A stretch of DNA of 64,000 nucleotides, from NCBI RefSeq assembly GCF_000429465.1, contig NZ_AUBX01000010.1:620001-684000 (forward strand), in the 5' to 3' direction. This DNA comes from Algoriphagus vanfongensis DSM 17529. Lineage in GTDB: Bacteria; Bacteroidota; Bacteroidia; Cytophagales; Cyclobacteriaceae. The notes under the pieces were generated by a model. The model was not told where the DNA came from and searched no databases. It saw only the letters and a program-made list of their open reading frames with translations. The position numbers and the translations under genes were made by a program. Each line of letters begins with the position of its first letter. Within the stretch, counting starts at the first letter, position 1. Below, piece by piece: positions 1 to 10,022 of this stretch.

Positions 1-1651
1 CCGCATTTTGAAGATAAATCAAAGTAGGGTTAGGGAATCCTCTACCAGTAGCAGACTGCAAGTCTTCGTTACCTACTTTGTATTCAAAACCCAAGATACC
101 TGTTACAGTATGTACTTCATTGAAGGTTTTGTTGAAGTTGAAGTTATGGTTGGTATTGAAGTTGGTTTTTCTCCTTCCAGTAAATACTGAAGAACCACCA
201 TAAGAAGAAAATGCAGGGATCGTAGACGGTCTGTTGTTGACGTCAGCATTGTCTGAGAAATCCAAACCGAAATAAGAAGTCCAGCTCAACCAAGGAACTA
301 TCTGATAGTTCAAGGACAAGTTGGATACTGTTTGCACGGTTTTAGCATTTCTAGTCTCCTCATTCACACCCTGAACGATATTATATCCGAAAAGGTGATT
401 GGAAGGATAAGCTGCATAAGTACCGTCTTCATTGTATATAGGCACATTAGGACGAGCCGAATAACCCGCGACAAAAGGACCATTTACAAAGTTACCACGA
501 TCAATGGTACCGTTTGAGTTCTGATACGCCAAAGATAGGGATGCAGAAACTGTAAACCTCTGATTTGGTCTGTGGGTCAAGTTCAAGCGACCAGTCGCTC
601 TTTGATAATCAGACATGATGATCTGCGCTTCCTGATCTGTATAAGACCCTGATAGATAGAAGGTAGTTTTCTCATCACCACCAGAAACAGAAAGATCATA
701 GACACTTAATCTTGCATCTCTATAAAGTGCATCCACCCAATCATACGACTGCAAATTAGGATCTTCAGGATTTCCAAAAGTAGCTGCGGCGTTTGCAGGA
801 TTCAATCCAGCATTGATATACGCATCACGCTTGATGGTAGCTAGCTGAGTAGCGTTCATCACTTCATATAGCTCCAAAGGTTTCACGATCCCTTCCTGAA
901 CAGAAAGACGAACGTTGGTTTTTCCTTTTTTACCTCTTTTGGTAGTGATCAATACTACCCCATTGGCAGCCTGAGCACCATAGATTGCTGCCGCTGCAGC
1001 ATCTTTCAATACCTCGATAGATTCGATGTCATTAGGATTGATAGATGCCAATGCATTTTGGGAACCTTGTCCAGAGAGTCCGCCATTTTGCACTTGCACA
1101 CCATCTACGATATACAATGGTTCATTACTCGCATTGATTGAGCCCTCACCACGGATTCGCACGTTCAAAGCACCACCGGGCTGTCCGGTAGACGAAGTCA
1201 CTTGCACACCCGCGATACGTCCTTGCATCGCTCTGTCAAATGACTGCACAGGCAAGTCCTGGAAAACTTCCCCTTTGACTGATGCGATCGCACCCGTCAC
1301 TTCTCTTTTGGACTGATCACCATAAGATGTGATCACAAACTCTGATAGAGACTGAACATCCGGTTCCAAAGCGACATCGATAGTCGACCTGTTTCCGATT
1401 GTGACCTCTTGGGGACTCAAGCCTACAAAGCTAAAGACCAAGACATTGCTTCCAGCAGGGACATTGATTGAATACTTACCATCAAGATCTGTGGCAGTAC
1501 CAACTGTTGTTCCCTTCACCAGAACTGTTGCGCCCGGTACACCTAAGTTATCCTCAGTGGAGGTAACGGTACCTGAGACCACGCGACTTTGAGCAAATGC
1601 AACCGCACTTGCCAAAAACAACGTGAGTCCTAGAAGTAAAACTTTCCTCAT
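1..1651 (-). CDS. SusC/RagA-family TonB-linked outer membrane receptor, N-terminal part
   Basis: Importer of large or bound nutrients across the outer membrane, normally paired with a SusD lipoprotein. The 550 codons seen are open to the window edge; family members are about 1000 residues, so the barrel end and any susD lie outside. The start ATG is followed by a signal peptide ending VAFAQ, then a carboxypeptidase-regulatory-like domain (about residues 20-100, with GVPGATVLVKGT and DGKYSINVP), then a plug domain with the hallmark LYIVDGVQV. The gene reads away from the upstream ompA gene after a 480-bp AT-rich gap, so it probably has its own promoter. Substrate cannot be told. Confidence 0.93.
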   Translation of the reverse strand, partial: MRKVLLLGLTLFLASAVAFAQSRVVSGTVTSTEDNLGVPGATVLVKGTTVGTATDLDGKYSINVPAGSNVLVFSFVGLSPQEVTIGNRSTIDVALEPDVQSLSEFVITSYGDQSKREVTGAIASVKGEVFQDLPVQSFDRAMQGRIAGVQVTSSTGQPGGALNVRIRGEGSINASNEPLYIVDGVQVQNGGLSGQGSQNALASINPNDIESIEVLKDAAAAAIYGAQAANGVVLITTKRGKKGKTNVRLSVQEGIVKPLELYEVMNATQLATIKRDAYINAGLNPANAAATFGNPEDPNLQSYDWVDALYRDARLSVYDLSVSGGDEKTTFYLSGSYTDQEAQIIMSDYQRATGRLNLTHRPNQRFTVSASLSLAYQNSNGTIDRGNFVNGPFVAGYSARPNVPIYNEDGTYAAYPSNHLFGYNIVQGVNEETRNAKTVQTVSNLSLNYQIVPWLSWTSYFGLDFSDNADVNNRPSTIPAFSSYGGSSVFTGRRKTNFNTNHNFNFNKTFNEVHTVTGILGFEYKVGNEDLQSATGRGFPNPTLIYLQNA

Positions 1652-2131
1652 ATTTGGTTAGATTATGGTTTAAATTACCTTCAATGATATCTTATTCCTT
1701 TGTATATACAAAGAGTTTTATCTTAAAATTAATTTTCCATTAAACACAATAAACTTCCTTGTAAATAAGAGATTTGATTTATTTCAAAATATTATTTTTC
1801 AGCGCAATAAAATAAATCGCGCAGCAAAATAATTATCTGCTAAAACAATGTTAACAAAAGTTAATTTTTAAATGAGGATTGAAAAATTAATTACTCCTGC
1901 GAAGCCCAATTTCGACCAAATACTTTTTTATTTTCAAAAACGAACACTTTTCAGAATTTTATTATTGCATTTTTACACCTGACAATTATATAATATCAAG
2001 AATATTAAGATCTAAAAAATCTAAAAAAATACACATACTTATTATGACAATAAGCCTTGAGTTTTTATATGTTTTACGAAATTTTATTTTGAATTAATAG
2101 CCTACTACATAATTAATTCACCCACTACAAA
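1652..2131. other. AT-rich intergenic region upstream of susC
   Basis: About 480 bp without a credible gene. It should hold the susC promoter and leader, and the 3' end of the ompA-like transcript. No exact minus-strand TAnnTTTG was found; the nearest candidates match 6-7 of 8 positions. The only clear structure is the 16-bp palindrome listed separately. Confidence 0.6.
1698..1713. promoter_or_regulatory. 16-bp perfect palindrome in the susC leader/promoter
   Basis: CTTTGTATATACAAAG is self-complementary over all 16 bases and ends 47 bp before the susC ATG. It could be a dimeric repressor or activator site, or a short hairpin in the leader. No regulator gene is adjacent. Confidence 0.4.
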
Positions 2132-4054
2132 TCAAAGTACACGGATGGTAATTCTTCTGTTTAAAGCCTGATTTTGAGGCGTAGAATTAGGCAACATCGG
2201 CATTGTATCCCCCTTTCCCTCCACTAAAACCCTGCCTGGAAGCATGCCGTTTTCAAGCAGGTATTGCTGCACACTCTCAGCTCTTCGCAAGCTCAATGTC
2301 TGATTATAACTAGAAGAGCCGACATTGTCTGTATGACCGGTAACCAAAATATTGACATTGGGATTTTCTATCAAAAACTTGACCAGTCGTTTTAGTGAAG
2401 ACAATGACTCTGGCTTAAGGTCATATTTATCAAAATCAAAAAATATGTTTTCAAATACAAATTCTTCACCTGATGCCACAGGAGTCAACTCTACTTCCAA
2501 GTCTTTGACATTTTGAATTTTGTCACGCTCTACATTGAATATTTTAGGCAAAAAACCCTTCTTCTCCACATACAATCCGGAGACTGTTTTCTCAGGATAC
2601 AACATCATAAACTCCCCACTTTTGCCATCCGCCTGAAACTCATAAAGAGTACTATCATTGGTCAAAGAAACCAAAGAAAGGGTCGCATCTATTGGCTCTC
2701 CTGTCTTCGAATTAAATACCTTTCCTCCTGTGACAGTAAGGTTTTCGCCAAGGTAAATTTCCTGCGGGAACCTAAACCTATATAGCAATGATCTATCCTG
2801 CTCCGACTCATGAGAAGTCAATTCGGTAAAATAGGCATAGTCCTTTTGAGCTGTAATGAATAAAGCTACTTGATCCAATTGGTCATTGATTGGCAGCCCT
2901 AGGTTTTCGGGCTCCTGAAAATCCCCTCCCTTTACTCTCGACAGAAAAATATCCATCCCCCCAAATCCTTGATGACCATCAGAAGCAAAGAAAAGAATTT
3001 CGTTATTGAAAAACATAAAGGGTGAGATCTCATCCTTCGGGGTATTCACTGTTTCTCCTAGATTTTTGGCATCAGACCAGGATCCATCCTGCATGCGGAT
3101 CGAATACCAAATATCATTGCCACCAAAACCTCCTTTTCGATTAGAGGAAAAAAACAAAATCCTCCCATCAGCAGACAAGGAGGGCTGAGAATCCCATGAT
3201 CTGGAATTGACATTTTTCCCCATATTCTTGGGCCTTTGCCACCTTCCATTGACTTTGTAGGCCACATAGAGATCACAGCTACCCTGTGAGTCAGGCGCAT
3301 CACAGGAAGTATAGATTAGGATTTTCCCATCTGCCGTGACAGAACAGGTACCTTCATTGTATTGGGAATTGATGGTTTCGGCAATACTGCTAGGTCCTGA
3401 CCAGTCTCCATCCGGACTCAAAAATGAGGTAAAAATATCTTCTTTGTCGAAATTACCCGTTCCATCTCTTTTGGTAAACAAAATTTGCTCTCCATCTGCA
3501 GTCAAAACGGGGAAATATTGCAATTGAAATGTATTCAGAGGCTCCGCCAATTTTTCTTTTTCGATAGACATGACTTTGCCTAGCTGACTCTCAAGAAAAT
3601 CCATTTGAGACTGCATCTCTTTGTAATACATATGATTGCGAAAAGACTCATCCAACATAGGATCCACTTCCTGAAACTGCCGATAAGCTCTCTCGAATTC
3701 CCCCTTTTTCAGATAAATAGTAGTGAAAATCCAGCCAAGGTCTGCACGATGTTTTTGTTGTGCATTTTTACCTGAGAGCCTAGCCCTCCCTTTCTCAGCG
3801 ACAGATTCTGCCTCTTCAAGTTCATCCATGGTGATGAGCAGCTGGGATTTTTTGACATAGGCTTCCAAAAAAGACCCCTCCCTATCTATCGCATCCTGAA
3901 ATTTGTCCAAGGCTTCCGGGTATCTTCTCTCCGAAATCAGCTTTTCTCCCTCCTTGTAAAACTTGATTGCTCTACCGTCAATGATGGAAAACTCCTGTGC
4001 AAAAGCCACAGAATGACATAAAATCAAGAAAAAAAAGACTAAAACAGGGCGCAT
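2132..4054 (-). CDS. PD40 beta-propeller / OmpA-domain envelope protein
   Basis: Peptidoglycan-anchoring envelope protein of about 640 residues. The chosen ATG gives a signal peptide (VFFFLILCHSVAFAQ) and lies 4 bp after the queE stop; an upstream in-frame extension would overlap queE and hide the signal peptide. In order: TPR-like helices (about 30-150), WD40-like PD40 repeats (about 190-400, with SADGRILFFSS and similar strands), a carboxypeptidase-regulatory-like domain, and a C-terminal OmpA domain with FFDFDKYDL and GHTDNVGSS. Similar proteins occur with type IX secretion/gliding functions, but no partner gene lies here, so the exact role is open. Likely cotranscribed with queE. Confidence 0.88.
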   Translation of the reverse strand: MRPVLVFFFLILCHSVAFAQEFSIIDGRAIKFYKEGEKLISERRYPEALDKFQDAIDREGSFLEAYVKKSQLLITMDELEEAESVAEKGRARLSGKNAQQKHRADLGWIFTTIYLKKGEFERAYRQFQEVDPMLDESFRNHMYYKEMQSQMDFLESQLGKVMSIEKEKLAEPLNTFQLQYFPVLTADGEQILFTKRDGTGNFDKEDIFTSFLSPDGDWSGPSSIAETINSQYNEGTCSVTADGKILIYTSCDAPDSQGSCDLYVAYKVNGRWQRPKNMGKNVNSRSWDSQPSLSADGRILFFSSNRKGGFGGNDIWYSIRMQDGSWSDAKNLGETVNTPKDEISPFMFFNNEILFFASDGHQGFGGMDIFLSRVKGGDFQEPENLGLPINDQLDQVALFITAQKDYAYFTELTSHESEQDRSLLYRFRFPQEIYLGENLTVTGGKVFNSKTGEPIDATLSLVSLTNDSTLYEFQADGKSGEFMMLYPEKTVSGLYVEKKGFLPKIFNVERDKIQNVKDLEVELTPVASGEEFVFENIFFDFDKYDLKPESLSSLKRLVKFLIENPNVNILVTGHTDNVGSSSYNQTLSLRRAESVQQYLLENGMLPGRVLVEGKGDTMPMLPNSTPQNQALNRRITIRVL

Positions 4055-4058
4055 GGAC

Positions 4059-4685
4059 TTAAGGTATGTCCATAAATTTATGTGTTTGTAGGGAAATTTT
4101 CCAATTCGGATGATTTTTCGAGTATTCGATGATGTTCGGCAAAAACCTATTAGCCTTGCTCCACTCAGGTTGCAGACGCAGTTCACAGCTCTCATTGACA
4201 AGAGCCGCATGCTCCTCGGCAAAGTCAAAATCGCTCTTGTGAAAGACAACCACTTTCAACTCATTCGCCACTTCATAAATGGACGGATGAGGTTTTTTGA
4301 ATTTCTTGGGAGAAAAACAAACCCAATCAAAATCTCCAGAGAAGGGATGAGCGCCTGAAGTTTCGATATTGGTTGTAAAGCCTTTTTCTTTCAAAAGCCG
4401 AGTCAAAGGCCCCAAATCATACATCAAAGGTTCACCTCCTGTAATCACCACTAATCTCCCCGGATGACTCAAGGCTTCTTCGACGATTTGCTCGATAGAT
4501 AAAACGGGCCATTTGGCAGCTTCCCAGGATTCTTTGACATCACACCAGACACAACCCACATCACAGCCTCCCAGCCGGATAAAATATGCAGGATGCCCGG
4601 TATATTTCCCTTCTCCCTGGATGGTATAAAAAGCCTCCATGACAGGAAGCATCAGTCCTTTTGCTACTTGATCTTTGGTATTCAT
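4059..4685 (-). CDS. queE: 7-carboxy-7-deazaguanine synthase (QueE)
   Basis: Radical-SAM enzyme that turns 6-carboxytetrahydropterin into 7-carboxy-7-deazaguanine on the route to preQ0 and queuosine. The 208-residue length fits. The [4Fe-4S] cysteines are C41, C45 and C48 (CDVGCVWC), preceded by the substrate motif FYTIQGEG and followed by TGGEP for SAM binding. Other que genes are not in the window. The stop lies 4 bp from the start of the OmpA-like gene, suggesting coupled translation; the GNAT gene upstream is 137 bp away. Confidence 0.95.
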   Translation of the reverse strand: MNTKDQVAKGLMLPVMEAFYTIQGEGKYTGHPAYFIRLGGCDVGCVWCDVKESWEAAKWPVLSIEQIVEEALSHPGRLVVITGGEPLMYDLGPLTRLLKEKGFTTNIETSGAHPFSGDFDWVCFSPKKFKKPHPSIYEVANELKVVVFHKSDFDFAEEHAALVNESCELRLQPEWSKANRFLPNIIEYSKNHPNWKISLQTHKFMDIP

Positions 4686-4757
4686 GAATTTTTGATAAAG
4701 CGGGCGATTGAACCGCTGGTGAATTTTGAAGCTGCAAAGGTAGGAGTAAAGTTGGAA

Positions 4758-4830
4758 GGTTGCAAAGTGGAAAAGATTTTAGGTCTAGCAACGATCCTTT
4801 TGAACTATTGAACCTTGCCACTTTACAACC
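4758..4830. repeat. Imperfect inverted repeat between GNAT and queE
   Basis: GGTTGCAAAGTGG at the left and CCACTTTACAACC at the right are complementary at 12 of 13 positions, separated by 47 bp. The right arm enters the last codons of the GNAT gene. It may be a weak transcript-end structure or an interspersed repeat. Confidence 0.4.
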
Positions 4831-5272
4831 CCTTTCCCATCACTATCCTGTAATCCTCCACTCCACCTTTGGGGATCACTTCCAAAATCTTGAATCCTCT
4901 CTTCAAACCAAAAGAAATCATGGCGGGAAATCTATTTCTGGTTTTGAAAAATATTGAAGTGAAACCATGTTCTACAGCCCAGTTTTCCTGAAAATCTGCT
5001 AAAGCATCTGCAACACCTAGTTTTCGAAATTCAGGCCTCACCCCTCCCATCCAAGAATAAAACCGATCTGGTGTATCGCTTTGATAACCGACCTTGAATC
5101 CGATCAGCTCTCCTTCCTTTTCAGCCACCAAAGCCAAATACAAGCGATGCTTTAATCGATCCTCATAAAAATCATGAGAAGCTTTTCCAGGGAACTCCGG
5201 GATATGCTGATGCATCCACAAGAGTTCGTCTAGAGAAGCTAATCTGATTTTAAAAGCAAATTTGGCATCCAT
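4823..5272 (-). CDS. GNAT-family N-acetyltransferase
   Basis: Acetyl-CoA-dependent acyltransferase of 149 residues, substrate unknown. The fold signature is visible: a beta-strand ALVAEKEGELIGFKVGY, then the acetyl-CoA pyrophosphate-binding region RPEFRKLGVADAL (a variant of R/Q-x-x-G-x-G/A), then FFKTRNRFPAMISFGLKRGF near the end. It precedes queE on the same strand. Its ATG is about 10 bp from the inverted-repeat unit upstream, so its leader lies inside that repeat. Confidence 0.8.
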   Translation of the reverse strand: MDAKFAFKIRLASLDELLWMHQHIPEFPGKASHDFYEDRLKHRLYLALVAEKEGELIGFKVGYQSDTPDRFYSWMGGVRPEFRKLGVADALADFQENWAVEHGFTSIFFKTRNRFPAMISFGLKRGFKILEVIPKGGVEDYRIVMGKGL

Positions 5273-5282
5273 AGCATTTTTG

Positions 5283-5405
5283 ATTTACGAAGTACGATTT
5301 ACGAGGCTGTATTAAACTCCAAACCTCAATTAGATAGACTTTCCTCTTGTATATAGTTCTAAAGTTCAAAATGACATCGTAAATCAAAAATCGTAATTCG
5401 TAAAT
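5283..5405. repeat. Inverted-repeat-bounded intergenic element
   Basis: Two outward copies of a motif close to ATTTACGAAKTACGATTT bound about 70 bp: the left arm is 5283-5304 and the right arm, complementary, 5377-5405. Seventeen of 18 core bases agree. The element fills the gap between the M20 hydrolase stop (3 bp away) and the GNAT start, and has the look of a small non-autonomous or REP-like repeat. Confidence 0.5.
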
Positions 5406-5407
5406 TT

Positions 5408-6997
5408 CTAGTCTTTGCGAATAGTAGGGTACGTCACTCCCAACTGCTCCAAATAAGTGTCATACTTGGTTTCATCGTAATAGAACTTCTCCAACTCTGG
5501 TCTGAACTTCTTCATGATTTCTTCATTGAGATAGATTGGCGGCGGATCTTGCGCAGTGATCATCGGCTTGTATTGCTCTTCTTTGGTTTGCACATTGGTA
5601 AAATAATCCCAGGCCTGATCTACCAATTCTGGTTTTAACAAGAAATCCAAAATCGTCATCGCCTCAGCCTTAGCACCTGCGGTCACTCCCTTGTGCGCAA
5701 TTGGTGTCGCCATTGCAATGGCATTGGCCCAATGGTGTCCGGGCAGCCCGGGAATATTGGAAGGAAAACCCAGCGTCACTGTAGGCAAAACCCAGGACAC
5801 ATCTCCAATATCATCTGACCCTCCACTTCTGGGCTCAGTCACAGGCAATCCCAACTCAGACAACTCTGTTGGAAGTCCTTTTTCCTCACTGCCCATTTCT
5901 TTCTGCACTGCCTTAGCTAGTGTTTGATCGTTCTCATCCCAAGCCGGTAAACCTACTTTCGAAATGTTGGCGTACATCGTCTCCGCTATCACCTTATTGA
6001 AGTGTCTAGGCCAAGCTGTTCCCAGCACTTTATAGTCCATTTCCGTTTCAGTCATCAATGCGGCACCTTTGGCAATATTTGTTGCCTGCTCGTACATTTC
6101 CATGATTCCATCGTATTTCACATCCCGGAAATAATACCAAATAGAGGCTTTGGAAGGAACCACGTTTGGCTGATCGCCACCGTCGGTGATGACAGAGTGG
6201 GATCTTTTCAAATAGTGAAGATGCTCTCGCTTGTAGTTCCAACCAATATTCATCAGTTCTACCGCGTCAGCCGCCGACTTTCCTCTCCAGGGTGCACCGG
6301 CTCCATGAGCTGCTTCCCCGGTAAAAGTATATTCCACAGAAATCAACCCTGTGCCGGAAGCCTGACCATAGCTGACACCTAGATTGCTACTGACATGGGT
6401 GAAAATACAGATATCAATCCCTTCAAATAGTCCATCTCTAGCAAACCACGCTTTGGAAGCCACCAGTTCTTCTGCTATTCCAGGCCACAAAATCAATGTT
6501 CCACCGATATTTTCCCGCTCCATGATTTCCTTCACCGCCAGTGCCGCAGTGATATTCAAAGGAATGCCGGCATTGTGTCCTTCTCCATGACCTGGAGCTC
6601 CTTCTACGATAGGTTTGTGATAGGCCACGCCCGGATATTGAGATGCTTTGGGAATATTGTCCACATCGGATCCTAGGGCTATGACAGGCCCGTCTCCATT
6701 GCTCCAGCGAGCAAACCAAGCCGTGGGAATTCCGGACACTCCCTGCTCGATCTCAAATCCATTTTCAGCCAAAATTCCCGTCAAATACTTGGAGGACTCC
6801 ACTTCCTGAAAGCCCAGTTCAGCAAAACTGAAAATCTTATCGACCATGACCTGACTTTGCTTTTCACGATTTTGGACGAGCTGCGACACTTCCTCTTTTA
6901 GGGCTTCTAGTTTTTTGGGTGAAAATTTCTGTCGACCCACAAGAGGTCCACTTAGCCCTATCAAAAGAGCCAAGCCTAGTAGTTTGATGTTTTTCAT
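5408..6997 (-). CDS. Secreted M20-family amidohydrolase (AbgB-like)
   Basis: Metal-dependent hydrolase of amide bonds, related to the p-aminobenzoyl-glutamate hydrolase subunit B group; 529 residues. An N-terminal signal (LLGLALLIGLSGPLVG) predicts export. Metal and catalytic residues of the M20 family are visible in GSDVDNIP, GHGEGHNAG, the EE pair of IAEELVASKAW and the later GGSDDIGDVSW. The dimerisation (lid) domain falls in the middle (GAAHGAGAPWRGKSAADAVELM region). The true substrate may be a peptide or aminoacyl conjugate; the AbgB name is by family only. Probably transcribed alone or with GNAT. Confidence 0.87.
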   Translation of the reverse strand: MKNIKLLGLALLIGLSGPLVGRQKFSPKKLEALKEEVSQLVQNREKQSQVMVDKIFSFAELGFQEVESSKYLTGILAENGFEIEQGVSGIPTAWFARWSNGDGPVIALGSDVDNIPKASQYPGVAYHKPIVEGAPGHGEGHNAGIPLNITAALAVKEIMERENIGGTLILWPGIAEELVASKAWFARDGLFEGIDICIFTHVSSNLGVSYGQASGTGLISVEYTFTGEAAHGAGAPWRGKSAADAVELMNIGWNYKREHLHYLKRSHSVITDGGDQPNVVPSKASIWYYFRDVKYDGIMEMYEQATNIAKGAALMTETEMDYKVLGTAWPRHFNKVIAETMYANISKVGLPAWDENDQTLAKAVQKEMGSEEKGLPTELSELGLPVTEPRSGGSDDIGDVSWVLPTVTLGFPSNIPGLPGHHWANAIAMATPIAHKGVTAGAKAEAMTILDFLLKPELVDQAWDYFTNVQTKEEQYKPMITAQDPPPIYLNEEIMKKFRPELEKFYYDETKYDTYLEQLGVTYPTIRKD

Positions 6998-7124
6998 AAA
7001 TGTTGGTGGTTGTATATCTGGAATTTAGCAAAAAGCTGAAAGGATTAGAGATAAAAATGATCAGTGGAAAAATACAGGAGTAAGAGGAATTGAAAATTTG
7101 CCTACCAAACCCGCCTGATTTTTC

Positions 7125-7132
7125 TATTTTTG
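7125..7132 (+). promoter_or_regulatory. Bacteroidota -7 element (TATTTTTG) for leuS
   Basis: Exact match to TAnnTTTG. A TTTG 24 bp upstream could be the -33 element, slightly far. A transcription start near 7137 leaves about a 30-nt leader before the chosen leuS ATG and rules out starting translation at 7130. Confidence 0.5.
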
Positions 7133-7168
7133 CAGGCATTCAGTAAAAAAATAAAGAATCTAGTAATC

Positions 7169-9943
7169 ATGGCGGAGTACAACTTCAGAGAGATAGAGAA
7201 GAAGTGGCAAAACTTCTGGAAGGAAAATGAGACTTTTCATGCGAAAGTTGACCAGGACAAACCCAAATTTTATTCCTTGGACATGTTTCCTTATCCATCT
7301 GGAGCCGGACTGCACGTAGGCCACCCGCTTGGATACATCGCCTCTGATATTATTTCCCGCTATAAAATGTTGCAAGGATTCAATGTCCTTCATCCGATGG
7401 GCTACGATTCCTTTGGACTTCCTGCAGAGCAATACGCTATTCAGACGGGCCAGCATCCAGCAATTACTACTGAGCAAAACATTGCTAGATATACCGAGCA
7501 GCTAAAAAATATCGGTTTCGCTTTTGATTGGGACAGAGAAGTGAGAACCTCTGATCCTGCCTATTACAAATGGACTCAGTGGATCTTCATGCAGCTTTTC
7601 AATAGCTATTATGATCAGGATGCCGACAAAGCACTTTCCATCGAATCTTTGATTTCCAGATTTGAAAAAGAAGGAAACAAAGCTATCAAGGCTGTTTGTG
7701 ATGATGAAACTCCAGTTTTCACCGCCGAAGATTGGGCTGCTTTTTCTGAGAAGGAAAAAGAAGAAATGCTCTTGAAATACCGCTTGACCTATTTAGCTGA
7801 AACGACTGTCAACTGGTGTGCTGCTTTGGGAACTGTGCTTTCCAATGATGAAGTAAAAGACGGTTTCTCTGAAAGAGGCGGACATCCGGTAGAAAGAAAG
7901 AAAATGATGCAGTGGTCCATGAGAATCACTGCTTATGCAGATCGCTTGTTGAAAGGATTGGATACCATCGATTGGTCCGAACCTGTCAAAGAAATGCAGC
8001 GAAATTGGATCGGAAAATCCATTGGAGCGGAAGTTCTTTTTGACGTCAAGGGATCTGATAAAAAGATTAAAGTGTTTACAACCCGTGTAGATACGATCTA
8101 TGGAGTAACTTATTTGGCCTTGGCCCCTGAGTCTGACTTAGCTGCTGAATTGATCACAGAGGATCAAAGAGAAACAGCAGAAGCCTACATCCAAGTGGCA
8201 AAAAACCGCTCCGAAAGAGAGCGGATGAGTGATGTTAAAACCATTTCTGGTGCTTTCACAGGTGCTTATGCCGTTAACCCATTCAATGGTGAAGAAATCC
8301 AAATTTGGGTTGCTGACTATGTTTTGGCGGGTTATGGAACTGGGGCTGTAATGGCTGTACCGGCTCATGATGAGCGTGATTACAACTTTGCGAAGCATTT
8401 TGGATTAGAAATCCGCCAAGTAATCGAAGGGTCCATGGAGGAAGGATCTTTCCCAGGAAAGGGTGGCTTGATCATTAATTCAGGTTTTATTTCTGGGTTA
8501 TACATGAAAGAAGCCATGGAAAAAGCAATTGAATTTTTGGAAGAAAAAGGCATCGGAAAAGGAAAAATTCAATTCCGAATGAGAGATGCGATTTTTACGC
8601 GCCAACGCTATTGGGGAGAGCCACTTCCAGTTTATTTCAAAGACGGACTTCCAAAATTGGTAGATGTAAAAGACTTGCCTTTGGTATTACCAGAGGTGGA
8701 CAAATACCTTCCTACAGAAGATGGAGAACCACCTTTGGGCCGGGCTAAAGACTGGACTTATAAAACTGAAGACGGAGAATATCCTTTGGAACTTTCCACC
8801 ATGCCAGGTTGGGCGGGTTCTAGCTGGTATTTCTTCCGCTACATGGATCCTAAAAACGAGGAAGTTTTTGCTGACAAAGCCATTACTGATTACTGGGGTT
8901 CGGTAGATCTCTATATTGGAGGATCTGAGCATGCGACAGGGCACTTGTTGTATTCAAGATTCTGGACCAAGTTTTTGCATGATATCGGAGCGGTGAAAAT
9001 CGACGAGCCTTTCCAAAAAATGATCAACCAAGGGATGATCCAAGGGAGATCCAACTTTGTCTATCGTCAAAAAGGAACTAACACCTTTGTTTCCTACGGA
9101 TTGAAAGATCAATATGACACCGCTGCCATGCACGTGGATGTCAATATCGTCTATAACGACCAATTGAACTTGGAAAAATTCAAGGCATGGAGACCGGATC
9201 TGGCTGATGCAGAATTCATCTTGGAAGACGGCAAATACGTCTGCGGAGCAGAGGTAGAAAAGATGTCCAAGTCCAAATACAATGTGGTTAATCCGGATGA
9301 TATCATCGAGAAATATGGTGCTGACACATTGAGGTTGTACGAAATGTTCTTGGGGCCTTTGGAGCAATTCAAGCCTTGGAATACCAACGGGATCGACGGG
9401 GTTTACAAGTTCTTGAGAAAGCTTTGGAACCTATACCACAATGCCAAAGGAGAATTTGAAATATCTGATGCAAAAGCATCTAAGGAGGAATTGAAGACCC
9501 TACACAAAACCATTAAAAAGATGGACGATGACATGGCGAATTTCTCATTCAATACTTCGGTTTCCAGCTTCATGATCTGTGTGAATGAATTGACCGCTTT
9601 GAAATCCAACAAGCGTGAAATTTTGGAACCGATGGCTATTTTGGTTTCACCTTATGCGCCACATATCGCAGAAGAACTTTGGGCTTTGCTGGGCCATTCA
9701 GACTCTGTCACTAAAGCTAACTTCCCAGAATTCAAGGAAGAACACTTGGTAGAAAGCAGCTTTGAATACCCAGTAATGATCAATGGTAAAATGCGTGCTA
9801 AATTGACCTTGAGTCTTGATTTGAGCAAGGAAGACATCGAAAAGGCAGCTTTAGCGGATGAAACTGTCCAGAAATGGATGGAAGGAAAAACGCCTAAAAA
9901 AGTGATCGTGGTACCAGGAAAGATTGTCAACTTGGTGGTATAA
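7169..9943 (+). CDS. leuS: Leucyl-tRNA synthetase
   Basis: Class I synthetase charging tRNA-Leu; 924 residues, with an insertion-rich catalytic region usual in Bacteroidota. The HIGH-type motif is HVGH in [15 protein letters not shown], the CP1 editing domain includes [18 protein letters not shown] and [10 protein letters not shown], and the KMSKS loop is intact (EKMSKSKYN). The ATG at [13 protein letters not shown] is the family-like start. An insertion around residues 140-210 ([12 protein letters not shown]) and one before KMSKS ([16 protein letters not shown]) look Bacteroidota-specific. Confidence 0.98.
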   Translation: MAEYNFREIEKKWQNFWKENETFHAKVDQDKPKFYSLDMFPYPSGAGLHVGHPLGYIASDIISRYKMLQGFNVLHPMGYDSFGLPAEQYAIQTGQHPAITTEQNIARYTEQLKNIGFAFDWDREVRTSDPAYYKWTQWIFMQLFNSYYDQDADKALSIESLISRFEKEGNKAIKAVCDDETPVFTAEDWAAFSEKEKEEMLLKYRLTYLAETTVNWCAALGTVLSNDEVKDGFSERGGHPVERKKMMQWSMRITAYADRLLKGLDTIDWSEPVKEMQRNWIGKSIGAEVLFDVKGSDKKIKVFTTRVDTIYGVTYLALAPESDLAAELITEDQRETAEAYIQVAKNRSERERMSDVKTISGAFTGAYAVNPFNGEEIQIWVADYVLAGYGTGAVMAVPAHDERDYNFAKHFGLEIRQVIEGSMEEGSFPGKGGLIINSGFISGLYMKEAMEKAIEFLEEKGIGKGKIQFRMRDAIFTRQRYWGEPLPVYFKDGLPKLVDVKDLPLVLPEVDKYLPTEDGEPPLGRAKDWTYKTEDGEYPLELSTMPGWAGSSWYFFRYMDPKNEEVFADKAITDYWGSVDLYIGGSEHATGHLLYSRFWTKFLHDIGAVKIDEPFQKMINQGMIQGRSNFVYRQKGTNTFVSYGLKDQYDTAAMHVDVNIVYNDQLNLEKFKAWRPDLADAEFILEDGKYVCGAEVEKMSKSKYNVVNPDDIIEKYGADTLRLYEMFLGPLEQFKPWNTNGIDGVYKFLRKLWNLYHNAKGEFEISDAKASKEELKTLHKTIKKMDDDMANFSFNTSVSSFMICVNELTALKSNKREILEPMAILVSPYAPHIAEELWALLGHSDSVTKANFPEFKEEHLVESSFEYPVMINGKMRAKLTLSLDLSKEDIEKAALADETVQKWMEGKTPKKVIVVPGKIVNLVV

Positions 9944-9964
9944 TCTGAATCAAAAAATTCTAAA

Positions 9965-10022
9965 AAGGGGTGACATACTAAGACTTTGACCATGAAAAAA
10001 AGGCTTTTGTACGTCACCCCTT
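9965..10022 (+). promoter_or_regulatory. Inverted repeat enclosing the glycosyltransferase start codon
   Basis: AAGGGGTGAC and GTCACCCCTT are perfectly complementary over 10 bp; the 38-nt loop contains the ATG at 9992. The left arm is 22 bp after the leuS stop, and the right arm lies in codons 8-11 of the next gene. If it forms in mRNA it could hide the start or act as a leader switch; it lacks a T-run, so it is not a standard terminator. Confidence 0.4.

Noticed and set aside
4055-4249. 65-codon N-terminal extension of the PD40-OmpA protein
   Set aside because: It overlaps queE and hides a good signal peptide that begins at 4054.
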